A stretch of 64,000 nt of DNA, taken from positions 434,001-498,000 of the forward strand of contig CAJXUD010000001.1 in NCBI GenBank assembly GCA_913061415.1. The letters run 5' to 3'. Below the pieces are notes generated by a model, which worked only from the letters and a program-made list of their open reading frames with translations, was not told the DNA's origin and did not search any database. The translations under genes were made by a program, and so were the position numbers. Source of the DNA: an uncultured Oleispira sp. (GTDB taxonomy: Bacteria > Pseudomonadota > Gammaproteobacteria > Pseudomonadales > Oceanobacteraceae). Below are positions 35,345-43,476 of the stretch, piece after piece. The stretch's first letter is position 1, and each line of letters starts with the position of its first letter.

Positions 35345-35992
35345 CTATCCTGCTTTACCCGCAACAAATGGATTTGTCCGTCTTTCTTGGCCGAAGGTAG
35401 AGTTAGGCCCATGTCCTGGCACAAACGTAATATCATCCCCTAACGGAAATAGCTTGTTGCGAATCGAAGCAACTAACTCTTCATGATTACCTTGTGGAAA
35501 ATCCGTACGACCTATCGAACCTTGAAATAACACATCACCAACCAATGCGAGTTGATCATCTTTGCTATGAAAAATCACATGGCCTGGAGTATGCCCTGGC
35601 GTATGAATCACATCTAAAGTTACATTGCCGACAGTGACTGTTTCGCCTTCTTCTAACCAGCGATCGGGTAAAAAGCTGTGAGCCATAGGGAAGCCAAACA
35701 TCTGAGATTGCTGAGGCAGCATGTCTAGCCAAAACTTATCGCCTAAATGTGGCCCTTCGATTTTTATGTCTTTTAATTTAGCTAATTCTATCGTGCCACC
35801 CACATGATCTAAATGCGCATGGGTTAATAGAATCTTTGTAATGGTCGCGCCCATCGCTTCGGCCTGCGCAACAATGCGCTCGACTTCGCCGCCAGGATCG
35901 ACCACCGCAGCTTGTTTAGTCTCTTCGCACATAATGATGCTGCAATTCTGTTGGAACGGTGTCACAGGGACGATGGCGACTTGTAATGGCAT
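35345..35992 (-). CDS. MBL-fold metallohydrolase, YcbL/glyoxalase II-like
   Basis: A 215-residue metallo-beta-lactamase-fold hydrolase. The metal motif THAHLDHVGG and the later HTPGHTPGHVIFH, GDVLFQGSIGRTDF and PGHGPNSTFGQERRTNPF match the YcbL group. That group is related to glyoxalase II (hydroxyacylglutathione hydrolase) but lacks its C-terminal glutathione-binding domain. The substrate is probably a thioester, unproven here. Single gene. Confidence 0.9.
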   Translation of the reverse strand: MPLQVAIVPVTPFQQNCSIIMCEETKQAAVVDPGGEVERIVAQAEAMGATITKILLTHAHLDHVGGTIELAKLKDIKIEGPHLGDKFWLDMLPQQSQMFGFPMAHSFLPDRWLEEGETVTVGNVTLDVIHTPGHTPGHVIFHSKDDQLALVGDVLFQGSIGRTDFPQGNHEELVASIRNKLFPLGDDITFVPGHGPNSTFGQERRTNPFVAGKAG

Positions 35993-36073
35993 GGGAGTGC
36001 TCTCTGTATCACAGGTATAAATGGATAAAGCTTGAGTGCAATTATAACCTAATTTGATATAAATTCTTAAGTT

Positions 36074-36094
36074 CGTGCAGGAGAGACCTGCACG
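36074..36094. repeat. Perfect 8-bp hairpin between the Sel1-like and MBL genes
   Basis: CGTGCAGG (36074-36081) and CCTGCACG (36087-36094), five-base loop. It lies just after the Sel1-like stop on the minus strand. No T-run follows, so terminator function is uncertain. Confidence 0.5.
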
Positions 36095-36107
36095 GAGTAT
36101 AAAATGT

Positions 36108-37400
36108 TTACAGCGATGCTATTTCAGAATCCATATGGGATAGATTTTGAATGCTTTTAAGTTTATTAATATAAGAATTCGTATTATCTTGTGAATGCCA
36201 GCGCTCGTTATTTTTATAGCCTTCCAGTCGAGTTTGCATACCTTCGTAAATGACACCTAAGCCTTTACCTTTTAAATCACGCAATATTTGCTCTTGGAGC
36301 TGAATGGCTTTTGCATAATTGCCTTTTGCTGCATAGTTAGCGGCGACGGTATCAATAATAAATGGCATTGCTTTTTTATATTCGGGAATATTGTTAATCG
36401 CTTTTTGTGCTGCGATAGGATCGAACAGCGGTTTTTCTTTAGCGGTTGATCTTACCCACGCATAGTCATTAGCAAACTCTGAAGAAGAGCGCATAAGCGC
36501 ATAGTCTAAAACTTCGACAGCTCGTTCTAAGTCTTTATCTCCAGCGATTCCTAGCGAAAGGAACTGAATGTAGGTCATTGCGCAAGGGCTATTGAGAAGA
36601 TAGCAGTCGGCTAATTGTTCGCGGGCGCTCACGAAATCATTTTTCATGATGGCAAACATAACTTTGGTAAAAGGCATCTCAGAAAATTCTTTTTTATAAG
36701 GCCTATTTAATAAGTTTTCGGCGTAGTCCAGGTCTTGCAATGGCCCGTTTACTATTTTTATGAGTGCAAGCAGATTATAAACATTCTGATAACCTTTCTG
36801 TGCTAGTCCTAATAGAGCCTGATAGCCTTGTACGGCTTCTTCTTTATTTTTTCCAGTCGTCTGAATCATGGAATAGGTTAGTACGTCCCACTCTTCACCT
36901 GCTTGAGCGAGTTCTTTTGCAAGCTCATACGCTCGATGAGAATTATTAATCGGTAGTCTAGGATTTTTATAAGCTGAAATTAAATAACGCTGAGCCGAAC
37001 GACTGCCATTGCTCGCCGCTTTTTCTAAGTATTTGTAGGCCGTTGTATAGTCGGGAGCAGTCCATTGTGCAGACATTAAGCTCTCACCAATTAAGTAAGC
37101 CGCGTCGGCCGCACCGGCATTGTAGGCAATGTCACAGCTTTTTATTAACGATTGAATGTCTTGCGTGAAGACCAGCATCGTATGTAATTCTTTACAATCA
37201 TTAAATAGTTTTTGGGCTACTGGCTCTAGAATTAAATAATCATTCTTGGGTGGCGTTAGTTGTAGGCGTGATTTGTGATCAGAAAGAATTCTAACATCAG
37301 CTGATTCTTGATCATCGAGAGGAGTAAACGATTGATACTTTAATTCGGCAAAAGCTGATAAGCAAAAACAAAGTAGTGTAGAAAGATAAAGTATACGCAT
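36108..37400 (-). CDS. Exported Sel1/TPR-like repeat protein
   Basis: A 430-residue protein with signal peptide LYLSTLLCFCLSAFA. The body is all-helical with repeat-like pairs typical of Sel1/TPR solenoids, for example AAYLIGESLMSAQWTAPDYT, AYKYLEKAASNGSRSAQRYL and ANYAAKGNYAKAIQLQEQIL. Such proteins scaffold other envelope proteins. Specific function is unknown. It lies downstream of a transglutaminase-like gene on the same strand, about 200 bases away, with a block of short repeats between. Confidence 0.7.
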   Translation of the reverse strand: MRILYLSTLLCFCLSAFAELKYQSFTPLDDQESADVRILSDHKSRLQLTPPKNDYLILEPVAQKLFNDCKELHTMLVFTQDIQSLIKSCDIAYNAGAADAAYLIGESLMSAQWTAPDYTTAYKYLEKAASNGSRSAQRYLISAYKNPRLPINNSHRAYELAKELAQAGEEWDVLTYSMIQTTGKNKEEAVQGYQALLGLAQKGYQNVYNLLALIKIVNGPLQDLDYAENLLNRPYKKEFSEMPFTKVMFAIMKNDFVSAREQLADCYLLNSPCAMTYIQFLSLGIAGDKDLERAVEVLDYALMRSSSEFANDYAWVRSTAKEKPLFDPIAAQKAINNIPEYKKAMPFIIDTVAANYAAKGNYAKAIQLQEQILRDLKGKGLGVIYEGMQTRLEGYKNNERWHSQDNTNSYINKLKSIQNLSHMDSEIASL

Positions 37401-37452
37401 GAAGATCCCTCTTCCATTTTTTGGGGCATCATAACAGAAGTACTCAGTAGGG

Positions 37453-37522
37453 CAATGTTATTAGATCAATGTTATTAGCAAAAAGGTTATTTAGCTGGAA
37501 GGTTATTCACAGGAAGGTTATT
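37453..37522. repeat. Cluster of short direct repeats in an intergenic region
   Basis: CAATGTTATTAG occurs at 37453-37464 and 37467-37478. AAGGTTATT occurs at 37483, 37499 and 37514 with 15-16 bp spacing. They lie upstream of the Sel1-like gene. Confidence 0.8.
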
Positions 37523-37596
37523 CGTTATAAGGTAATAGAATAGGCAGAGAGCTTAGGCGTAAGTTAATTAGCCTAAGCCTAATCTCTCGAATTAAT

Positions 37597-39138
37597 TTAG
37601 AACGTTACGATTTTTGGCTTGGTCCCTTGATACTGCGGCATAGTCATGCCGACATTTGCATTCACATACGTCGGATCGGCCATGGTGTAGCGTTTGCCAT
37701 TAAAATCCCAGCTATCACCCTCTGTTGGGCTATTGAATTCAACCGCGGTCGCGATATGACCTGGAAAGTCGACAATCACTACGTCTAGATTCAGCAGTGA
37801 TTGTGTTAGCCAAGCAAATAATGCGGCTCTGTCTTCGCAATCAGAATACGGGTAATACAAGGTTTCGAGTGGGAATAAATAATTCTCTTGTTTAAACTGA
37901 TCATCATCCGTCTTGTATTCAAAAGCCGTTTGTACAAAGCGTAATAAGCGATTGACGGCTTCCGTTTCAGTCTGATTTTCGACAATAGGTTTCAACTGAG
38001 TCAATAAACTAAAGGCCGTCTCTTTTGGCATGCCTGCAGAGAAATAATTTTCTAAGTCGAGCTGCGGAAACGTTTTGAAATAATTAATCATATCCTTAGG
38101 ATAGCTAATAGTAATATTGTACTGCTCGCCATCATAGCTGAACGATAACTCACGGCTTTCTTTGTGGCTGCTAGCAATAAAATTATTTGGATTAGAAAAA
38201 TCTAAATTTCTTTGGCCATCAAGATGCTTACCACTGTAAGTGAATACCTTGCCGGGTTTCATTTCTTTTTCATTAAGCGCAACAGAGTAATAGCGCTGAT
38301 TATTCAATGTGAAATACGTCGTGCTAAATAACGGTTGCTTAGAAGGCATCAGCAAGAACACTTGGTCGTTGTAAGCAATGCGAGCATTGTATCCTGCCTT
38401 AACCAATAAGAACCAAGAGGTAAGCTGACGGCTGCTTTGATTACGCTGGTTTGAACCTTGCAGTTCACGAGCAAATTGGTCAAATAATAGGGCGGTTCCC
38501 CAATCATTGAGTTGTAATGCCTGGGCCGTTTCAGATAACTGAGAGATGATATCTTTGTGAGGCTGAGTCGCTAAGATTTCCCAGTAACTGGCAATGTTTT
38601 TATTGCTAATTTTATTACGAAAAGTTTGTTTGAATTTTTTATGATATTCAATGCTGATTTTCTCACCAAAAAAATCAAACTTTGCGCTGCGTAAATTAAA
38701 ATCTTTTTTTATGTTGGGTGTTTTAGTTATGGTTGTATTTGAATTATCGAGTTCTAGATCTAGGGGTAAAGGCTTTTTTGTCTCAATGATTTTTGAAATA
38801 ATAATTGGCTGAATGGTTACCGGCTTTTCTTCTTGTCCTATCTCTATGACCTTGGGAATGGTTTTAGTGATCGTGACAGGTTCAGCAATAGGCATCTCTA
38901 AAGGTTTAGGTTTGATGTCGCGTTTAAGCGTTTTCTCGACTTCAACTTCTTCCCATTTTTTATTCAAAAATCCGATGAATGCTTTATCATTTTCATCAAG
39001 GTAGTTTTGAAATTCAGATTGGGTTTGCTTTAACCATTGCTCATATTCAGAATTTTCAGCTTGGCTATTCAGGCTCATTGTTGAGGTGCCAAACGCGATA
39101 GAAATGAAAAATAATTTTGGTAGAAATAGTCTGTTCAT
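37597..39138 (-). CDS. Exported transglutaminase-like protein
   Basis: ATG at 39138 gives 513 residues with signal peptide LFFISIAFGTSTMSLNSQA. Residues up to about 140 are a charged region rich in Pro, Ile and Thr that probably forms a linker. The C-terminal part has the papain-like transglutaminase triad pattern: Cys in YPYSDCEDRAALFAWL, His in DFPGHIATAVEF and Asp in MADPTYV. Bacterial members of this superfamily act as proteases, amidases or crosslinking enzymes; which applies is unknown. It lies between a LPP20-type lipoprotein gene and a Sel1-like gene, suggesting an envelope module. AAGG precedes the chosen ATG. Confidence 0.72.
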   Translation of the reverse strand: MNRLFLPKLFFISIAFGTSTMSLNSQAENSEYEQWLKQTQSEFQNYLDENDKAFIGFLNKKWEEVEVEKTLKRDIKPKPLEMPIAEPVTITKTIPKVIEIGQEEKPVTIQPIIISKIIETKKPLPLDLELDNSNTTITKTPNIKKDFNLRSAKFDFFGEKISIEYHKKFKQTFRNKISNKNIASYWEILATQPHKDIISQLSETAQALQLNDWGTALLFDQFARELQGSNQRNQSSRQLTSWFLLVKAGYNARIAYNDQVFLLMPSKQPLFSTTYFTLNNQRYYSVALNEKEMKPGKVFTYSGKHLDGQRNLDFSNPNNFIASSHKESRELSFSYDGEQYNITISYPKDMINYFKTFPQLDLENYFSAGMPKETAFSLLTQLKPIVENQTETEAVNRLLRFVQTAFEYKTDDDQFKQENYLFPLETLYYPYSDCEDRAALFAWLTQSLLNLDVVIVDFPGHIATAVEFNSPTEGDSWDFNGKRYTMADPTYVNANVGMTMPQYQGTKPKIVTF

Positions 39139-39179
39139 AATAAGACCTTGGAGTGAATGCTGACGAAAAAAATAAAGCA

Positions 39180-39208
39180 AAAAAAACCGACGCTAGGTCG
39201 GTTTTTTA
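39180..39208 (-). terminator. Intrinsic terminator between lipoprotein and transglutaminase-like genes
   Basis: ACCGAC (39186-39191) pairs with GTCGGT (39197-39202), flanked by A6 and T6, so it can work in either direction. On the minus strand it ends the LPP20 lipoprotein transcript. Confidence 0.85.
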
Positions 39209-39222
39209 AAACAGAATAACGA

Positions 39223-39804
39223 TTAGTTATTCATGTTTGCAATTTCTGCTGCTAGCTCGTCTTGAGCTTTACCAGCTTGAAATTTCTGCCATAAAGCACG
39301 TTCGTTTTTCATAGACGTTTTGATCGACTGTTCAGCAATTTTACCAACGATTTCTGGTGCTAAGCCTACCAATACAACAATGCCGCCTGTTGGAGTTGGC
39401 ATCTGACGGAAAATACGAGAACCAATTAAGGTTTCTTTGGTGATCTGCTTCGTGACAGACGTATTGACTTGATCAACGGTTTCGCTATCGCCGGCACCGG
39501 TTGTTTCAGAGTATTGCTTGATCATGTTCTGAACTTCAACCTTCATCGTCTGGGCTAGTTCTACACGAGCCGCAGTCGCTGCCATTTGCTTCATGAAGTT
39601 AGCGCCAGCGCCAGACTTGTCAGCATAACCTACAGCAGAAAGCTCAATGCCATCGACAGGAGCGCCACAAATCCATTCAGGAGCAGGCTGGTTAGAGCCG
39701 TCGGCAAATACACAGCTAGCCACTGGCTGAGGTAAAGGCTGAGTAGAGCTACAGGCGACTAAAAATGTTGCAGCGCTAGCCACTAATAATGAACGAATTT
39801 TCAT
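39223..39804 (-). CDS. LPP20-type outer-membrane lipoprotein
   Basis: ATG at 39804, with AAGGAG upstream, gives 193 residues. The signal is SLLVASAATFLVAC with lipobox LVAC. The mature part has PAPEWICGAPVDGIELSAVG and a following helix (AATAARVELAQTMKVEVQNM), then RIFRQMPTPTGGIVVLVGLA, as in LPP20-family lipoproteins. These often occur in pairs and some help build outer-membrane or flagellar basal structures. The Lys/Asn-rich end is helical. Divergent from another lipoprotein gene. Confidence 0.8.
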   Translation of the reverse strand: MKIRSLLVASAATFLVACSSTQPLPQPVASCVFADGSNQPAPEWICGAPVDGIELSAVGYADKSGAGANFMKQMAATAARVELAQTMKVEVQNMIKQYSETTGAGDSETVDQVNTSVTKQITKETLIGSRIFRQMPTPTGGIVVLVGLAPEIVGKIAEQSIKTSMKNERALWQKFQAGKAQDELAAEIANMNN

Positions 39805-39932
39805 CTTCTTCTCCTTGAAGTGCGATAAATAGAAGCACGAATTTAATTTAGTAAAAGTGAGCATAGCCTAAGCCAGAATAAATTACTACACTGACGGCTG
39901 CGCAAGAAAAATTGAAATTTAAGGGATGCAAA

Positions 39933-40334
39933 ATGATGAGTATGGGAAAGTTAGCAGGGAAGTATGGGGGACTCTTGTGCGTACTGAGTTTTGTTGTCGC
40001 GTGTGCTCAGCAGCCGCTAATTAATGCTGTGCCAGATTGGTTATACAATCCGCCTGAGGGGGTTGTTACTTCATGTGGCTTTAATATTTACGGGCGCTAT
40101 CAGCAAGAGGAGTGTGCGATTCAGCGAGGCCGAGAACGATTGGCTGCGGAGAAGGGCGTAAGTATTGATAGCATTACGGTGATGAAAGAACGTGTTGTGA
40201 ATGGTTATGAATCTGTTTCTATGAATAAAGAAACAACATCAACGACGACCGATACAATTATTAAAGCTCGAGTTAAGGCGTTTTATTATGATGTGCCTCG
40301 TGATGAGTATTATGTGTGGATGGTACCGAATTAA
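39933..40334 (+). CDS. Small LPP20-like lipoprotein
   Basis: About 133 residues from ATG 39933 (AAGGGA upstream; a TTG at 39912 is less likely). The lipoprotein signal is GGLLCVLSFVVAC with lipobox VVAC. The mature part begins near AVPDWLYNPPEGVVTSCGFN, the opening typical of LPP20-like proteins, then RGRERLAAEKGVSID and a Thr-rich segment. It is divergent from the larger LPP20 lipoprotein gene, so the two may share control of the 128-base gap. Confidence 0.75.
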   Translation: MMSMGKLAGKYGGLLCVLSFVVACAQQPLINAVPDWLYNPPEGVVTSCGFNIYGRYQQEECAIQRGRERLAAEKGVSIDSITVMKERVVNGYESVSMNKETTSTTTDTIIKARVKAFYYDVPRDEYYVWMVPN

Positions 40335-40402
40335 TCTGTGCTTACAAAGCCGCTTGTTTAGAAAATAGGCTTGTTTGAAGGTTATGCTAGCTAAATTGAA
40401 GT

Positions 40403-40445
40403 CAAAAAAAAGCCGCATTAGATACGAGTCTAATGCGGTTTTTTA
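40403..40445. terminator. Bidirectional terminator
   Basis: CCGCATTAGA (40413-40422) pairs with TCTAATGCGG (40429-40438), with an A-run before and a T-run after. It serves the lipoprotein gene (+) and serA (-). Confidence 0.93.
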
Positions 40446-40489
40446 TGTGCTTAACAGCGCTTTAATAAAGCGCTACTAGAGGCAATGAT

Positions 40490-41719
40490 TTAGAACAAAC
40501 GACGTACTTTAATAGTACCTTCGATGGTCTGAATCTTATCCAAAGCAACTTCACTGCCTTTGGCATCGATATCAATTACTACATAACCAATGTTGCCAAA
40601 GGTTTGTAAGTACTGACTACAGATATTGATGTCGTTTTCAGCAAGAATCGAGTTGATCGCGTTCATGATACCAGGCTTATTCTGGTGAACGTGCAAGATA
40701 CGGTGCTGGTCAGGGTGAGCAGGCAATGCAACTTCAGGGAAGTTAACCGCAGAAATAGTGGTACCGTTATCGCTGTACTTACCTAGCTTCTCAGCAACCT
40801 CTAAACCGATGTTAGCTTGCGCTTCCATGGTAGAACCACCCACGTGTGGCGTTAGGATCACGTTGTCGAATTCACGCAATGGCGTAATGAACTCTTCATC
40901 ATTTGAACGAGGCTCAACTGGGAATACATCAACAGCAGCGCCTAAAAGCTTCTTGCTGCGAACTGCTTCGGCTAGTGCGTCGATATCAACAACTGTTCCG
41001 CGAGAAGCGTTCATCAAGATAGAACCTTGCTTCATCTGTGCGAACTGTTCTGGGCCCATCATCCACTTAGTAGCAGCGGTTTCTGGAACGTGCAAAGAAA
41101 CCACGTCAGACATACCAAGTAGTTCTTCCATCGTCGCAACCTGAGTTGCGTTACCTAGAGGAAGCTTAGTCACTACGTCATAGAAGAATACTTCCATACC
41201 CATAGATTCAGCCATAACAGACAGCTGAGTACCGATACTACCGTAACCAACGATGCCTAGCTTCTTGCCACGAATCTCAAAAGAGTTCACTGCAGATTTT
41301 ACCCATTCGCCACGGTGACACTGAGCGCTTTTCTCAGGTACGCCGCGCATCAATAAGATGGCTTGAGCGATAGAAAGCTCAGCAACAGAGCGAGTATTAG
41401 AATAAGGTGCGTTAAAGACACAGATACCGCGTTCAGTTGCCGCTTTTAGGTCAACCTGGTTAGTACCAATGCAGAAACAACCCACTGCAATTAACTTCTC
41501 AGCTGAATCAAAAATGTCAGCCGTTAACTGTGTGCGTGAACGGATACCAACGAAGTGTGCGTCTTTGATGCGCGCTTTCAGTTCGTCTTCAGGCAAAGCC
41601 GACTTTACGTAGTCGATGTTGCTATAACCAGCAGCTGTCAATGTGTCTACAGCGCTCTGGTGTACGCCTTCAAGTAGTAGGAACTTGATTTTGCTTTTAT
41701 CAAGAGAAGTTTGGCTCAT
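40490..41719 (-). CDS. serA: D-3-phosphoglycerate dehydrogenase
   Basis: First enzyme of serine synthesis, oxidising 3-phosphoglycerate with NAD. The 409-residue E. coli-type protein has the catalytic domain (GIRSRTQLTADIF), NAD-binding VGYGSIGTQLSVMAESMGM, the catalytic-Arg segment NASRGTVVDIDALAEA, catalytic His in LTPHVGGSTMEAQ, and a C-terminal ACT domain (HQNKPGIMNAINSILAENDI) for serine feedback. In E. coli this enzyme also reduces 2-oxoglutarate to D-2-hydroxyglutarate, which fits the divergent D2HGDH gene. A 17-bp tandem duplication lies 12 bases before its ATG. Confidence 0.98.
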   Translation of the reverse strand: MSQTSLDKSKIKFLLLEGVHQSAVDTLTAAGYSNIDYVKSALPEDELKARIKDAHFVGIRSRTQLTADIFDSAEKLIAVGCFCIGTNQVDLKAATERGICVFNAPYSNTRSVAELSIAQAILLMRGVPEKSAQCHRGEWVKSAVNSFEIRGKKLGIVGYGSIGTQLSVMAESMGMEVFFYDVVTKLPLGNATQVATMEELLGMSDVVSLHVPETAATKWMMGPEQFAQMKQGSILMNASRGTVVDIDALAEAVRSKKLLGAAVDVFPVEPRSNDEEFITPLREFDNVILTPHVGGSTMEAQANIGLEVAEKLGKYSDNGTTISAVNFPEVALPAHPDQHRILHVHQNKPGIMNAINSILAENDINICSQYLQTFGNIGYVVIDIDAKGSEVALDKIQTIEGTIKVRRLF

Positions 41720-41731
41720 GATGGTACCTAT

Positions 41732-41765
41732 GTTGGAATATGAAATCCGTTGGAATATAAAATCC
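41732..41765. repeat. 17-bp tandem duplication in the serA leader
   Basis: GTTGGAATATGAAATCC (41732-41748) is followed directly by GTTGGAATATAAAATCC (41749-41765), with one mismatch. Confidence 0.92.
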
Positions 41766-41839
41766 GCTAGAAACTTTGACTACTTGGTTGGCTTTTTGCT
41801 TAACCAAGTTTTAATCAAAGGCTCTGAAAAATTAGGCGC

Positions 41840-41886
41840 GTATGCTAACATATACGGCAATTAAAGTGTCCCCTTTTGAAGGGGGC
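41840..41886. promoter_or_regulatory. Inverted repeats in the divergent serA/D2HGDH region
   Basis: Within the 287-base gap, CGTAT (41840-41844) and ATACG (41853-41857) form an inverted repeat, and CCCCTT (41871-41876) pairs with AAGGGG (41880-41885). They could be an operator and a leader hairpin for the divergent genes; there is no direct evidence. Confidence 0.3.
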
Positions 41887-42006
41887 GAATGATGAAAAGT
41901 TTGTATTTTGAAAGTGAATATCTTTCATATAGGCATAAAAGCCTCAAGAAAGGGCTAATTTCCAACAAAATACCGACGAATACGCATAACTAAAGCGGAT
42001 ATTTAG

Positions 42007-43425
42007 ATGACACAGTCTCAAACTTCTTTAAGCCAAACAGAATTAGAAAACCAACTGAAAGCCATTGTTGGTGACGATAAAGTAAAAACAGACCCTGATT
42101 CGTTAGAAACCTTTGGTAAGGACTGGACGAAGATCTATCCGCCAAATCCTTCTGCCATTGTATTTCCTAAAACGACCGAGCAAGTTCAAGCGATTGTTAA
42201 ATTCGCCAATGAGCATCGGGTTGCGTTAGTACCTTCAGGTGGTCGTACTGGTTTGAGTGCGGGTGCAGTTGCAGCCAATGGCGAAGTGGTGGTTGCGTTT
42301 GATTATATGAATAGCATCTCTGGCTTCAACGCGATGGATAAGACCGTTCGTTGCGGTGCGGGTGTGATCACCGAGCAGCTGCAAAATTATGCGGAAGAGC
42401 AGGGTTTATTCTACCCCGTTGATTTCGCTTCTGCAGGCTCTAGCCAGATTGGCGGTAACATTGGTACGAACGCTGGTGGTATTAAAGTTATTCGTTATGG
42501 CATGACCCGTGATTGGGTGGCTGGTTTAACCGTTGTGACCGGTAAAGGCGACATTCTAGAACTGAATAAAGATCTAGTAAAAAATAATACTGGCTACGAT
42601 ATGCGCCAGCTGTTTATTGGTGGTGAAGGTACGTTAGGCTTTGTGACCGAAGCAACCATGCGCTTAACCCGTCCGGCTAAGAACTTAACCGTATTAGTTT
42701 TGGGTGTGCCTGAGTTTGAAGCCATTATGAGCGTATTGAATACGTTCCAAACCAATATCGATTTAACCGCGTTTGAGTTTTTCTCTGACAAAGCGATGCG
42801 TAAAGTCGTTGCGCGTGGTGATGTGCCTGCGCCGTTTGAAACCGAAGCAGAATATTACGCGTTATTAGAATTCGAAGCCGAAACCGAAGGTCATATCGAT
42901 CAAGCGATGGAGCTGTTTGAGAAGTGTATGGAAGAAGGTTGGGTATTAGACGGTGTAATGAGTCAGTCTGAAACTCAAGCACAAAACCTATGGCGTTTGC
43001 GTGAAGATATTTCTGAAACGATTGCTGAATGGACGCCGTATAAAAACGACATCTCTGTGGTTGTTTCGAAAGTACCGCCTTTCTTAAATGAAATTGAAGA
43101 AATCGTTACCCGTGAATATCCAAACTTTGAAATTATCTGGTTTGGCCATATTGGTGATGGCAACTTGCACTTGAATATCTTGAAACCAGATGATTTGGCC
43201 AAAGAAATTTTCTTTGAACAGTGTGCCAAGGTATCGACTTGGGTATTTGAGATTGTTGAAAAATACAAGGGTTCTGTTTCTGCCGAGCACGGTGTGGGCA
43301 TGACGAAAAAACCTTATCTTGAATATACGCGCAGTGCGGCTGAAATTGGTTACATGCGTGCAGTGAAAGCAGTTTTCGATCCAAACAATATTATGAACCC
43401 TGGCAAATTGATCGATATGGAATAA
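42007..43425 (+). CDS. D-2-hydroxyglutarate dehydrogenase (FAD-linked)
   Basis: A 472-residue flavoprotein of the FAD-binding 4 / FAD-oxidase C family. FAD-binding segments are PKTTEQVQAIVKFANEHRVA, VPSGGRTGLSAGAV and GSSQIGGNIGTNAGGIKVIRYG. The C-terminal domain has EIIWFGHIGDGNLHLNI with the metal-binding His pair, and SAEHGVGMTKK. It oxidises D-2-hydroxyglutarate to 2-oxoglutarate. In Pseudomonas the same enzyme lies next to serA and removes the D-2-hydroxyglutarate that SerA makes, pulling serine synthesis forward; the divergent pair here suggests the same job. Other D-2-hydroxyacid substrates cannot be excluded. Confidence 0.9.
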   Translation: MTQSQTSLSQTELENQLKAIVGDDKVKTDPDSLETFGKDWTKIYPPNPSAIVFPKTTEQVQAIVKFANEHRVALVPSGGRTGLSAGAVAANGEVVVAFDYMNSISGFNAMDKTVRCGAGVITEQLQNYAEEQGLFYPVDFASAGSSQIGGNIGTNAGGIKVIRYGMTRDWVAGLTVVTGKGDILELNKDLVKNNTGYDMRQLFIGGEGTLGFVTEATMRLTRPAKNLTVLVLGVPEFEAIMSVLNTFQTNIDLTAFEFFSDKAMRKVVARGDVPAPFETEAEYYALLEFEAETEGHIDQAMELFEKCMEEGWVLDGVMSQSETQAQNLWRLREDISETIAEWTPYKNDISVVVSKVPPFLNEIEEIVTREYPNFEIIWFGHIGDGNLHLNILKPDDLAKEIFFEQCAKVSTWVFEIVEKYKGSVSAEHGVGMTKKPYLEYTRSAAEIGYMRAVKAVFDPNNIMNPGKLIDME

Positions 43426-43441
43426 TCCAATCGAAATAAAC

Positions 43442-43476
43442 GGCCGATGTGATGTAAATCAATCGGCCTATTTTTT
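43442..43476 (+). terminator. Intrinsic terminator of the D2HGDH gene
   Basis: GGCCGAT (43442-43448) pairs with ATCGGCC (43462-43468), then TATTTTTT. It directly abuts the end of the convergent diguanylate cyclase gene. Confidence 0.85.

Noticed and set aside
37440-37535. CRISPR array or satellite
   Set aside because: The direct repeats are 9-12 bases with irregular short spacing and no consistent repeat-spacer structure.
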